Assembly (NCBI GenBank): GCA_018287875.1 | Contig: JAGVVL010000002.1 | Span: 434,001-498,000 of the forward strand | DNA length: 64,000 nt | Direction of reading: 5' to 3' | DNA from: Nigrospora sphaerica | Lineage: Eukaryota > Ascomycota > Sordariomycetes > Amphisphaeriales > Apiosporaceae | Part shown: positions 52,722 to 64,000 of the stretch, in pieces | How the letters are laid out: each line of letters starts with the position of its first letter | How positions within the stretch are numbered: the stretch's first letter is position 1 | Made by a program: the position numbers and the translations under genes | Notes under the pieces: model-generated | Databases searched by the model: none | Seen by the model: only the letters and a program-made list of their open reading frames with translations | Told to the model about the DNA's origin: nothing

Positions 52722-55700
52722 GGCGACGGTGTTGTGGATGGGATGGGGGGTTAATGGTAGAGGGTGTAATGAGGTCGTCTACGACTGCTCAACGATCCGG
52801 CCGTCGTCTGGGTATCAGTTCGAGTCGTTGGAGATGGAATGGGATGGGAAAGCATCTCGTTCGGGTCGTGGGGGAAGGTTTGGTTTAAGTAGAGCTGGGG
52901 CGGGGTAGTGGCATTTCCTACGGAGCAAGGGGAGTATGGACGGACGGGACGGGGGTGGTGGCTTCTACAGTGATGCACGCCAACAACCGATGAGAATCGT
53001 CCCGCAGATGCGGTAACTCTACGCACCGTGCAGATGGCGTCGCATCCGCAACGCCAACTGGACCTTACCCAGCGCCTTCGACAGGCAGCAAACACAGTCG
53101 TGCTCAGACTGCCCAGACTGCCCAGAGCATGGAACCTTTCCGCCCTTCGCTTTTGCCACCACCACTGCCGTTCACGTCCATGCCTCCGACTCGGCTTGGC
53201 TACAGGCATGGCATCGGGCGCCGACAGGACATGCAATGCAGCATCGACTGGCCGGGGGTGCATATCCGAGGTCGAGCTCGCACGCGCGTCCGTGATTGGG
53301 CCGTGGGGACGCTGCACAAGCAGCTTCCCCTCGCCCCGAGATGCAGCAAGTCGGTGCAGTGAGCGCAACCACCCCTGTCCGCCTCCCCCCTGGCCATCGC
53401 CTCCATCCAAACTTTCGCGTCGGCGTTAGGGTGTGAACAGTCCGCCAGGTTGCCGCTATTGAGTCCGTCGTGGACCGCCGCTGGCCTTCTGACCGCGGCC
53501 AATGCTGTCCTCCATTGCTCCAAGTCCATGGCCTTCCACTCTTCCGCGCCCCGCCCACCCCGCATTCTTCGGGCCTACCTATCACGACCCCCGACCGCCC
53601 GGCCACACCCCCTTCAACCCACCCCAATCATTCTGCAGACTGGCGACCAACGGGGAACATCGTTCCCTCTCCTCCCTACCCGGTGCGCCGCTCATGCCTG
53701 CTGTGATACATAGTGGCGGGGGGCCCCCTTGGCCCCAAGCAGGGCTCGCGTGGCCTGCCAGGTTTTGCTTCCGTTGGTCCTAGCGAGCCCCATGAGCCTG
53801 GATCGACGAGGCCGTACGCTGCGTAACAGCCCTCGCTCAAGTGGGTGCAGACATGCGCAGACCCGGGACTCTACAGCATCCCTCAGCCGGCCCTGCGTGG
53901 GAAATGCGCATCCTCTGGTTGAGACGGCGGTCTATCTTTGCCCCCTTCGGCCAGGGTCCTGTGGAGTTTCCGATTTCAGCTTCAGGGACAGGCTTGGACC
54001 AGGCGGGCAGGTTGGAGTCGGAGCTAACCCCAGGAAGGGACCTCACCCCGCATGGCGACGGGCCCAAAACAATTTTATGGCCGGACGGCCAAAAGGCTGC
54101 GGTGCCGAGTTGAATCGCATTGTCGTCACGGTACAACTAGGGGAAAAAAGGCTTGGTATTTGACCGCTGAGCTTGGCCCGGGTACGACAAGGGATGAGCC
54201 GCAAATGATCATCATTGCCCAACACGCGCCCTCTCGATATGAAGCGCTGATCGGCCGTGACATATTACAGAAACCTGCATATGAACAGCCTGGCCACGAC
54301 GACGCCGGCCGAGTGGATGCGGAGTCGCTCCGCACTCGAGGCCATAAAACCCCACCCCGCCTGAATTTGTCGTCACCCCCCATCGTGAGACGCTTGGCAC
54401 AAGCACCAGCACTGCCAGGGTCGCCACGATGCCCACTGCAATACGTGTTCACCACGCAGTTCCGGCAAGGCCTGGAGAGCCCGGCAGGGCACGCAAGAGT
54501 TGTCCAAGGCAATACTAGCCTCGACAACGCACGTCCGTAGCGAAGGGCACGCATGGACCAGAAACCACCAATGTTAGGGGGTCCCCGGCTCGTACCTATC
54601 CTACGGTAGTAAGCGCCAGTGATGCACCCTGAAGCCGCCGTCGCCTAGTGGCCCTAGTAAGCACCCTGCAGCCCTGGGCAGCCTTGTTTGGGAGCCGGCG
54701 TGCCAGGCGAGCCAGCCAGGGGGCCGAGAGCCTCCTATCCAAACCCGCTCCACCCCTTTCAATGCCTGGCTTGCGTGCCTGGGCTGAAGTACTCGACCGA
54801 GTTCAACGCCGGTTGCCCTGTACGACCGGCTCGAGGGGACCAAGTCGTTGCCAGCATGCTCAGACTACTCCGTCTCCTTTTCAGAGTGCCCGACTACGCG
54901 CCTCTAGTGCCGTTCTCCAGGCCCCCATTGCACCGCCTGCTATGCAGCCCCTTGTTGCCGGGATGCTCTTGAGACCGTCGAGGCCACTTGCACGTGTGCA
55001 GGCTGGCGGACGGCGGACAAGCGCGACATCTTTCCACCGCCGCCATGTCAACTAACACACCTTTAGCACCTTTAGCTCGCATTCATTCTGGACACCGCCG
55101 ATCTAGAGGCGTTTGAGATGGAACCTCGCCCAATTACACGTCGCCTGATGCTTCGAGAAGAGAGCGCCGATTCCGACGCTCCCAGTTCCAACGACGTAGC
55201 GCACAAGGTACTTCCACACCAGCTATAGAGGTAAAAACCATCATACTTCTATGTCAGCACCGCCTCTCTTTCGCCAACCTCGCTTGCGCTGTCTCACGCG
55301 CCTTACGGAATAGGTTGAATAAGCTTAAATGGGGCCAGTAAGGGTTGAGAATGATAGTTAGACCTCTGACTTATCCTTATTCTACGCGTCCCAGAGGTTC
55401 GGACGGGAATGATTTACCGTCGTCACCAAGGTATATGGAGACCGGAGGTACCTTGCGCGGCACGTCGTCGTAATCCACGACCTTGTGGTCGGAATCCACG
55501 CTTCCCTCGGGAAGTGCCACGCGCCTCGAGTGGCCCGCCCCCACGAGGTGACTTCGTTCTCGTCTCGTCCTTCCGATAGGTGTGCTGCTCACGGGAAAAA
55601 AAAACTAAAACTCCCCAGGATACGGCGAGTCTCAAGAACGGCACAAGCACTGCCGTCGCATGACTTGGCAGTAGCCACGGGCAGCGGGAAGGATCCCAGC

Positions 55701-57125
55701 ACCCGTATGTTTTAGTTCTGAATCCATCGAGAACGGATCGACTGCATTAGCCCCTACACTATCGATCGCATGGCAGGCAGAGCACCGACGAGGGCAGTTT
55801 GCAAAGGTAAGGAACATGCGGAATCGGCCTGACCCTGACCTGCCCTCATCTGCCGGAACCACTTCCGTACCTGGACCTGCACGCATATGCAGGCGTGGTA
55901 TTCGTACTTCCCTAACCGTACATCCATGTCTACCAAGGCACTTTTCTACATTTCAAAATATACTAGGTCTCTAGGTGGCCACTCACAACATTGGAATGTT
56001 ACCCTCCATGTGGTCCAGAGGGAGGTGCAGTATGCAAGCTCTCATGAGGGGTAACCAAAGAATCTACGATCGGCGGCCCCGGTCACTACATAAAGAAAGC
56101 CTGGCCGCACCGTTTCACGTCTGGGCATTACTAATAGCTAGGGAAGCAGGGAGCGTACTACTGATATAGAAACGGACCACGGTGCTTAAGGACCCTTGGA
56201 CTTGGGAGGCTCGCGAGACAGTGGAACTCGTCTCCTGATTGAAACCCCATACCGTGTCCCGGAACCAACGTCCGCCTCGGTCTCTTGCCCCGTACAGTGT
56301 CGATAATAACGGCCATAGTGGGCCAAAGTCCTAGGAGAAGCGTTGAATGCCGTACTGCTGTTGCATACAGGATTCCCCAACCTAATGGAGACGCCGATGC
56401 TCTCCCATTCGTAGAGCATCCAATAAGCGAGGTAGGTGTTTTGTACGTTTACTTCAGCACCTTTGTCTCCTACACTTACGTAGGCGATGGACCTGCACGA
56501 CAGACACCGGAAGCGCAACGAGGAGAGATTACCAATGGGGTCGAGCTATATGTGATGGTACTCGCCCTCCAGATACCTCCTGTACGTGGCGAACCCTGTA
56601 TTTGTTCCACGATTGTCCCCTTTCGCGCAACATTCGCGGTTGGGCTGGTTGCTGATTGGTCAATGCACGTGGCAAAGAAAATGGGGGCAGAAATAAAAAG
56701 TGACGGCCCCGCCAGGATTCGAGTCACAATCTTATCGCTGATTGTGACGGTATCAGCGTCATTGTCACGGCGTTACCCACCTCGACGAATGGCGCTGCAG
56801 AGTTCGCATCTTGCATTGCAAGAATAATATCGAGATTGGCTTTTTTCTGCCGCAGCGAATTGGCCCATCACTCCTCCGCTCAGCGCCACGCCCCGTGGTT
56901 GGAAGCGCCGACCAGTTTTTGCCTGTGACAGCTGATTGTTCGTCTTGTGTATCTTTGTGACCAGCGAGGTTGGGGCAAGAAATAAGGGCATCTCGGCGTC
57001 CCAAAATTTCTGCTCCGACATCAACCTCCAACGCCGCCAGCGCGACGATCCCGCTGTCGCGAACCCCGTCAAGGCCCTCGCCGCACGTCCATGGGCTGCC
57101 GAGAGCATCCTGATACGCATGCGAC
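52722..57125. other. Long intergenic stretch, no gene seen
   Basis: About 4.4 kb between divergent genes. Several open frames of 140-220 codons exist on both strands but lack domains, signal peptides or supporting splice sites. A hairpin at 56724-56750 is noted separately. Confidence 0.5.
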
Positions 57126-60100
57126 ATGGGCGACATAGAAGCAGAACTGTTGGCGGCCCTGGAGCAGGCCGCGCAGGCCGCGCAGGTTGCCCAGCCCGCC
57201 GAGGACGAGGCGTCCAAGGTGGCCGCCGCCGTAGCAGCAGCAACCGACGCCGCCGTCAGCTCGGAACCGCCCCGCGTTGAACCCGAAGTGCCCTCCGCTG
57301 GGCCTGTAGCCGCGACTTCTCCGCCGTCACAGATTCCTTTGGCCCCGGCCGAGAGCCAGAGCCATCCTGAGCTGGCGCCCGCGGCGCAGCCCTTCGCCGA
57401 ACGCCCGCCACCTCTCCATCAGGCCTCTGAGCCGCCGCCCGCCCAACCCCGCTCCGACGTGACCCCGTCCACGCAACCGCCTCGCCCTACGTGTAAGTTG
57501 AAAAGCAATGCCTGCCTCGTTACACCGGTTGGTCACATCATCCTCCTTCCCTTGCCGCCTGCTGCATCCCGGAACCTGCTGTCGTCCCGCGCCCTTCGCT
57601 GCTAACTCCCGTCCCAGCGGCGCCGCAAGAAACCATACCCGTGATTAAACACGAATCACCACCTCCCGGGGAAGCCCCCCGCTCACTCCTGAAGCGGTCC
57701 CGATCCCCCGTGCCAGAGTCCGACCGCGGCGACGAAAAGCGCATCAAGACCGATGTCGACGCCGAGCTTGATGGCGCTGGCGCTGGCGCCGGCCACGCCG
57801 ACACCGACCTCGACGAACTGGCCCGTATGATTCAGAATGCCGAATCGTCCGTCGATGGCCCTCTGCACATCGACGAAACCATGCTCGATATGGGTTCACA
57901 CCTCAACTCGTCACTCGATGCAAATTTTGGGGGCGTGTTGCACGGCATACACGACTCGGAGCACTCCAAAATGGTTGACAGCATCCTGGCCAGCCTAAGT
58001 CAACATGACATAGGTACTGATTATCTTAGTGCTGGGAGCCAGCATCATACCGATCCCGACGGGTCGCATGATATTGCCATGTCCGAAGCACCGGTCAAAA
58101 AAAGGTCATTGTGGAGCAATCACGAGCACTACACCCGCCAGGCCCAAATCCTGCCAACCCTGGGCCGTGTTGCTGTGGACATATTGAGAGCCCTGTCCGA
58201 GCAGACCCTGGAAGATACCATTGCGACGCTGAACACCGAGTCGGAATCTCCTATCTGGAAGGAGTACCTCGAACTGAAAGCCTTCTTCGATACCCTGCGG
58301 AAAATGTTCTCGGACGACTTTCCGCTTTTGTTCCCGGACCAGCTGGAGGGGATCAACACGCCAGAAGAGCACGAGATGGTCCGAGTCGCCAACCTGGCAA
58401 CCATGTGCGCCAGCATGTTTGGGCTCAACGAGCTGGGCTGGCCGGATCTGAACAACAACTTTCTGCAGAACTTCCTCCCCAAATCCTGCCCCATGACAGC
58501 GGCAGTATCAGATCTCTGTCTCGTTTTCAAGACCCAGATGTTCTTCGGTTTGGCCGAGAGCAACCCGGAAGCCAGCCGGGAAGAGCTGCTAGAGGAACTT
58601 TTCGTCACCGGCGTGAAGGAGACCCTCCAGCAGCGCCACCCCGACATTCCGCTGACCGCTGTGGAGAATCAATTCTTGACCAAAAGCGAACAAAGGAAAA
58701 CCATGCTTCTCGAGGGCTCGCATAGCCCCGAGGCTTTCCAAGTCCTTACCACAAGTTACACTTATGAGGCCTTCTTGGACAGCCTTAGTACACATATCAA
58801 TGATTGCATGGGCACGATCGAAAAACTGGGCACCGGCCAGCCGAGCTCAACCCCCACAGCCGACGACATTCTTTTGCACGAAGACTTTGGTCACGATCTC
58901 GGGAGCAACTTCGACCTCGATGCTGTCATTGCCGAGGCCTCCAAGGCAGCTGAGACGGCAGTCGACAGCCAGGAGGACCCGGTGAACTTTGAGGAGCTTG
59001 CCAAGCTGTTGACGGAAGGTATTTCACGGCACGGCCAAGAGGACCAGGCCAACGGCGTGTCCGAGATGCCCCAGTCGGTTGCGAGCAATCACGAAAACGC
59101 CAACCGGGTCACGCGTCTAGCTCTGGACCATATTCACCACAATCAGTACCGCCCGACTGCTTCGCCGCAACCGTCCTCCTATGCCAACTCCAACCAACTG
59201 CACCCACCGTACCAGGCACCGCAGCAACAATCACAGACACAACAGCCGTACTACCAGTATAGCCAGCAGGCCGCTTCAACCGCGCAAAACTCGCACCAAA
59301 CCACGCCGTCGAACGACACCCTGCCACCAAACCAAAGCGATTCGACACCGGCCCTTTATGAGCGCGCGAGGCAGGCCGCCGCCGCCCGATCCTCGACACA
59401 TGCACGAAGAGAGGGATCTCACTCCACGCGCAGACCATGGAGCCCCGAAGAGGAGAAGGCCCTCATGATGGGCCTGGATATGGTGAAGGGTCCGCATTGG
59501 TCGCAGATTCTGTCCTTGTTTGGACCCAGCGGCAGCATAAGCCAGATTTTGGCCGACCGCACCCAAGTCCAGCTCAAGGATAAGGCAAGGAACCTTAAGC
59601 TGTTCTTCTTGAAAACGAACTCCGAGATGCCATATTATCTGCAATGCGTTACCGGTGAGCTCAAGACACGCGCGCCTACCCAAGCGGCCCGCAAAGAGGC
59701 CGAAGAGCGGGCCAGGCTCAACTCCCAAGACGAACAAGACCGCATCAATGGCATCATGGCTCTGGGGAACATGCAAGGTCAACGGACGGCCACGACTGCT
59801 ACTGCCCAACGGAGTGTCACCCCGGCTACGGCCAACCAGGGCAACCACGGCTTGCCGCATGCGCATAACAATATGGCCAGGACAGGTCAAGCTCAGGCAG
59901 GGACACCAGTCCAAGGCCACGCGGGCGCCCAGGGCGTTGCGAGGACATCGGCGACGACGCACCCGGGGCACTATCCCCGGCCTGCCCAGCCCCAACCGGG
60001 ACAGTCCCAAGCCTATACTCAATCGCCAGCCCAGCAAAATCAGCAGCATCCTCAACAGCAGCCTTCGAGACCGCCGCAAGGCCAACCGCAAGGACAGATT

Positions 60101-61342
60101 GCCGGCCAAAATGCACAGCGACCTCAGGGGCAAGGACAGCCCCAGGCAATTCCCCAGGGCCAGGTGCAAGGACAGGTGGCGGGCCAGGTTGGAGGCCAAG
60201 CTGCAGCGCGGCCTCCCACTCAAGGACCACCTCAAGCCCAAGGACAAGGACATGCGCAGGGCCAGCAGCCCCACGGTCTACCCCAAGGGCAAGCCCAACG
60301 CCAGGTTCAGGGGCAGGGTTCAACACAAGCGCAGGGCCAGGCGGCGCAGGGCCCCGCCGTCCAAGGTCAAGCTCAAGGGCAGATTCACGGCCAACACCAG
60401 AACCATGCTCAGGGACAAGTGCAACCGCAGCAGCAAGTACGACCACAGGGTCAACCACAGGCCCGGCCACAGTATCCTGTCCAGAACCCCGGTCAACCGG
60501 CCCAGCAGCAGGCGCCGCAGTCGCACTACCAACAGCGCCCCCAGGCTCCTAACTCCTCTCAACCGCAGACACAGCAGCACATGCAACACAACCAGCGTCC
60601 CCAGCAACCAGGCCAGACCCATCCGGCTGCAGGAGCTCCGCAACAGCAAGCTCGCCCCCAGCAACATGTCCAGCCTCAGGGGCAGATGCAGAGACCCCAG
60701 ACGCAGCCTCAAGCCCAATCGTCCCACCAGGCACCGCAGAGTCAAAACCACCAACGGCATCATTCGCAGCCTCAAGTCCAGTCCCAGGCTCCGGGTCAGA
60801 GTCAGGGCCAGGTGCAGCACCAGACTCAGCCTCAACATGCGCCCCAGCATCCGACGCAGCAGCAGTCAGCGTCTCAGCATCAGCAGCCGCCACACCAAGC
60901 CCCCCGACAAGCGCAGATGCAACAGCCGCAGCAGCAGCCGCCGCCGCCGCCGTCGCAGCAGCAGCAGCAGCATGTTCAGCAGCCTGCCCAACAGCCCGCG
61001 TACCGCCAGCCCGTCCAGCAGCACGCGGCTTCACAGGCTGCGCCCCGGCCGGTGCCACCAAGCCAGCAACCGGCGCACCAACATGCGGCACATCGCCCGA
61101 ATGGGCAGCAGACGGTGCCAGCCCAAGCCCAGGCACCGGCGCCTGCTCCGGCGGCGGCTGTCAAGGAAGAGCCGGTCAAACACGAGCCGATGGACCCGGA
61201 CGAGGCCCATCTGCTGCCCATCAAGGAGGCGCTCGAGCGCGAGGCGCGAGAGAGCAGCGGCGCGCACAACACGGACCACGAACCGCACATGGAGCCCGAG
61301 GCCGTCGCCGCTCTCATCGCCGCTTCTGTGTCTGGGATATAG
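57126..61342 (+). CDS. TBF1: Tbf1/TRF-like telobox DNA-binding protein with Gln-rich tail
   Basis: Two exons (57126-57492 and 57618-61342, intron 125 nt with GCTAAC branch point) encode 1363 aa. The N-terminus is Ala/Pro-rich. A helical TRF-homology-like dimerisation region spans about residues 285-530 (SLWSNHEHYTRQAQILPTLG, LEGINTPEEHEMVRVANLA). A single C-proximal Myb/telobox domain lies at about residues 725-800 (RPWSPEEEKALMMGLDMVKG, HWSQILSLFGP, QVQLKDKARNLKLFFLK), where LKDKARNLK is the telobox signature. A Gln/Pro-rich tract of roughly 500 residues follows, then an acidic end with the KEEPVKHEP sequence, a possible SUMO site. Fungal Tbf1 proteins bind TTAGGG-type repeats at subtelomeres and promoters. 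The Gln tail is longer than in the yeast proteins. Confidence 0.9.
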
Positions 61343-64000
61343 TAAGCTGGGAGCAGGTGGCCTGGAAGAGAGCGTCGCCGCCACTGCCGCTGCATGAGGA
61401 GATGACTATGAATGCAGACGCACCCGGTGGTTCTTGTCGGAAACAAGAAAGATGTGCGATTGGAGATTTGATACGCTTGATACCCCCCACCTTTAAACGT
61501 TCCTCTGCCCCGTTAAGGCTCCTTGTGCCGGTCGTCGCTTGGCGTGGTGAAGGCGCCCATGAACGATGACGGCAGACAGGGGCTTGGTGACACGGTGGCT
61601 GGAGAGGAACAAGCAGAAAACCGCAATTAAAAAACAGGACCACGAGGGCCGGAAAAAAAGGCTACTATGCACTAAGGCGGCCTGAGCATAAAGCATGGAC
61701 ACGGGCGTTTTGGTTAGCACTTGGACAGGAGTCTTGCTCATCGGCGACGGGCGTGGGTTGACAAGACGAGCGAATGGTTTCGCCTTTGGATAAGGCAAGA
61801 GGCACGGCGGCCTCCCATTTGGTCGATAGTTATGAGATATCCTTACTATCCCGAAACACTGCATGAGGTATCGATATGGCGGGACGAGTAGAAGGTTCGA
61901 AGCTTAAACGTGATGATGGTTGCAAGCCCCTGTCCAAGCGCTGCGAGCTGTCGGGTTCTTTGCGGGGTGTCTCGGGGACTGTACGCGGGTACACCTCATA
62001 AGAGGCGAATGGTGGCCTGGCCTGCCTCTTGACCGTGGCATGAATGCCTTCTCAGGGACTCGTCGTGTAGTGATGGAAGCACTGCTGCGGTTGCGCTTGA
62101 GTTTCCACCCCTTCTTCCCACGCGTATGAACCACCTCGGGGATCTGACCCGCTGGGGACCAGTTTGCAAAATAGAAAACAAAAGTAGTGTTGTCTAGAGG
62201 CAAACGCGCACCGGCCCTTGCAGCTGTGGTGCTTGGCTCCTGGATCTTTGGTTCTGCCTGTCATGGGCCTCTATGCACTCGGCTCTCGATGGGCTGGGCT
62301 CGCATGACCAGGTCCCGGCCCGTACCTGCTCGCGTGGCCGACCGGACGCTATTCCCCGGGTTTACAGGGTAGACGGTGTGTTCGTCGGAGCACATCAGTA
62401 CAAACCATAAGGCGTCTCGGCGGCTCTGGGGGTAGCCGGGATCCGGCCCCGGGCGCTCGACTCCGGTGCCGGGAGGGGGGCCGGGCAAAGGCACGGACGG
62501 CCCCGCCTCTCCGACGAGAAGTCGAGAAACGAGGAGGGTCACGGCTGTCAAGGGGACGCGGGCGCCGGGTGGCCGCCCCTCTGGGAGTTGCAGAGGCAAA
62601 GCAAAGACCCCCCACGGAAGAAAATGAGAAGCCACGGATCAAAGCCCACGGGCTGGGCCGGAAGCGAGAGCCGAAGCGACGAAGCGCCACCGCGCGTCAC
62701 TCCGTAAGCAATGCAGCGGGAGAGAAGCGAAAACCCCACGTGGGGGCGTGACGAGGACGATGGGGGAAAGCCGGAAGGGACTCGCGCGGCTGAGGGGGTC
62801 GTAGGCAGGTAATCCCCCCCCCCCCCGGGGGCGCTTCCCCTTCCCTCGTCCCCCGAACGAGTACGGGAAGCATGGGCGATTCTACTGCGTACGGGAAGCG
62901 AGGGCAGCGAGATGCCAAGAACGCCCGCGGCCCTGGTTCGGGCCGGGTCAGCCGAAGCCCGCCGAGGCCGAGGCGAGTGGACGACCTGCTTGGCCAGATG
63001 CCTGTCGTTTGGCGCGGTCCCCAGTCCGACCAACCTCCCTCTCACCACCTTTTTTTTCCTCATTCCTGCCTCCTCACCGCTGGAAGCTCCGGGGAAAGCA
63101 CGAATTGACATGTGAAGACGGAGTGGGTTGGGGGCGGTGGGCCGAGAGCCACGGAAAACCCCCCTGGCTCCCTTCCTTTTCCCTACCATCGGCGACGCAG
63201 CCCGAAACGGGGCAACCGGCCGGGTTTTGATCGGCGAGGGGAGGATGGGGCAAGGCCGATTTCGGTGGCCGGCGGGCGCGGCACGTGTCGTCTTCCAGAG
63301 GGAAAGCGGGAAAAACCAAACCGGGCATCGTCAGGCTTTTTTACGAAAAAAAAAAATTAAAAAATAAAAAATAAAAAAAAGACGGTCTTCCCGGAGCTGC
63401 CGTGCCAAGGCGCGTGTGTGCCTGCGCAAGGTGGGTAGGGCAGGGCAGGACATGGGGGAATCATATGTTGTTTCTCTCGTCTCCCCTGCACCGCGTCTGG
63501 TTTATGGTGGTGTCTGACGGCGCGCTCCTTCAGACCCGGGAGGAAGTTGTCGGCGCGCATGCATGATTTCTGCGGGTGGCCGGTCCTGGGGTTACATTGC
63601 GAACCGCTTCCCGGGGGGCAGGGGAACGCTGGTGGTCATTTGCGAATCGGAAAGAAAAAGAAAGAAAGAAAAGCAAGGTGGCTTCGATAGAATGCCCATG
63701 GAACGAAGTGGATTTGGCCGGTTTACGGTTACACTCTGTCCCCTGCTTCGCTCCTCGTGGCCGACGACCCCTGGAACGGTACCGTTGCAGCTCAGCACCC
63801 GCCTTGTGAGATGCATCTCATTCACATCCCCCCCCCCGGTACGAGCTGACGTAGCGGCCGGCTGCTAAGGTACGGGATACGGGACACACCCCTCATCTCC
63901 ACCCTCGTGTATGCCCTGGTTAACGAAACGCAGCTTCCTTTTTTCCTTCCAGATCTTTTATTTTCTTCTTCATACACCCCCGCTCTCTCCAAGTTTTGGC
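61343..64000. other. Right-hand intergenic stretch, no gene seen
   Basis: About 2.7 kb to the window edge. It contains a 13-C homopolymer at 62814-62826, an A-rich stretch at about 63340-63380, a GAAA-rich stretch near 63650-63680 and a pyrimidine-rich end near 63930-63990 that may be the 5' region of a gene beyond the edge. No coding region is supported. Confidence 0.5.

Noticed and set aside
56285..56827. 180-codon open frame upstream of the Tbf1-like gene
   Set aside because: No motif, and it runs through the hairpin and promoter region; likely chance.
56705..56830. A functional tRNA gene on the reverse strand
   Set aside because: Only a B-box-like piece is present; acceptor and D arms do not pair.
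59276..60274. 332-codon reverse frame under the Gln-rich tail
   Set aside because: Leu-rich composition follows directly from CAG/CAA codons on the other strand.
1..64000. CRISPR arrays, Shine-Dalgarno sites, operons
   Set aside because: Spliced eukaryotic genes throughout; no regularly spaced repeat array was seen.

Overview
The window is nuclear DNA of a filamentous ascomycete (Pezizomycotina, most like a Sordariomycete). The evidence is short 55-125 nt GT-AG introns with CTAAC-type branch points, a highly reducing polyketide synthase beside an AflR-like regulator, fungal Copia, Tad-like LINE and Fot1/Pogo transposons, and a Tbf1/TRF-type telobox protein. The species cannot be read from the sequence.

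Layout. Positions 1-10.5 kb hold the end of a secondary-metabolite cluster: the 3' half of a highly reducing PKS (+), a Zn2Cys6 AflR-type regulator (-), and a 14-helix MFS exporter (+). Regulator and exporter are divergent. Their shared 1.5 kb promoter carries two perfect TCG-N5-CGA sites, one next to each gene. Positions 11.5-25.9 kb form a transposon island. It contains a young Copia element (identical 190-bp LTRs, 5-bp target duplication, half-tRNA primer site) with an extra antisense gene between pol and the 3' LTR. Beside it is a Fot1/Pogo DNA transposon into whose DNA-binding domain a Tad-like LINE has inserted; both of these are degenerate.

Beyond the island are ordinary chromosomal genes: histone H2A.Z (27.5 kb), a secreted cysteine-containing protein (30.7 kb), a candidate catabolic trio of YWTD propeller, 3-hydroxyacyl-CoA-dehydrogenase-like enzyme and class III CoA-transferase (32.4-38.8 kb), a frameshifted zinc-ribbon protein (40 kb), eIF2D/Tma64 (42.2 kb), an intron-containing tRNA-Ile (44.9 kb), a 588-aa protein of about 17 Cys-His modules (45.7-47.7 kb), an NAD-aldehyde dehydrogenase with a microexon and a GC-AG intron (50.9-52.7 kb), and a 1363-aa Tbf1-like telobox protein (57.1-61.3 kb). 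Long stretches between them show no supportable gene.

The observations most worth following are the antisense spliced gene inside the Copia element, the Cys-His module protein whose three introns all fall inside the equivalent histidine codon, the paired AflR-type sites, and the nested LINE-in-Pogo insertion.
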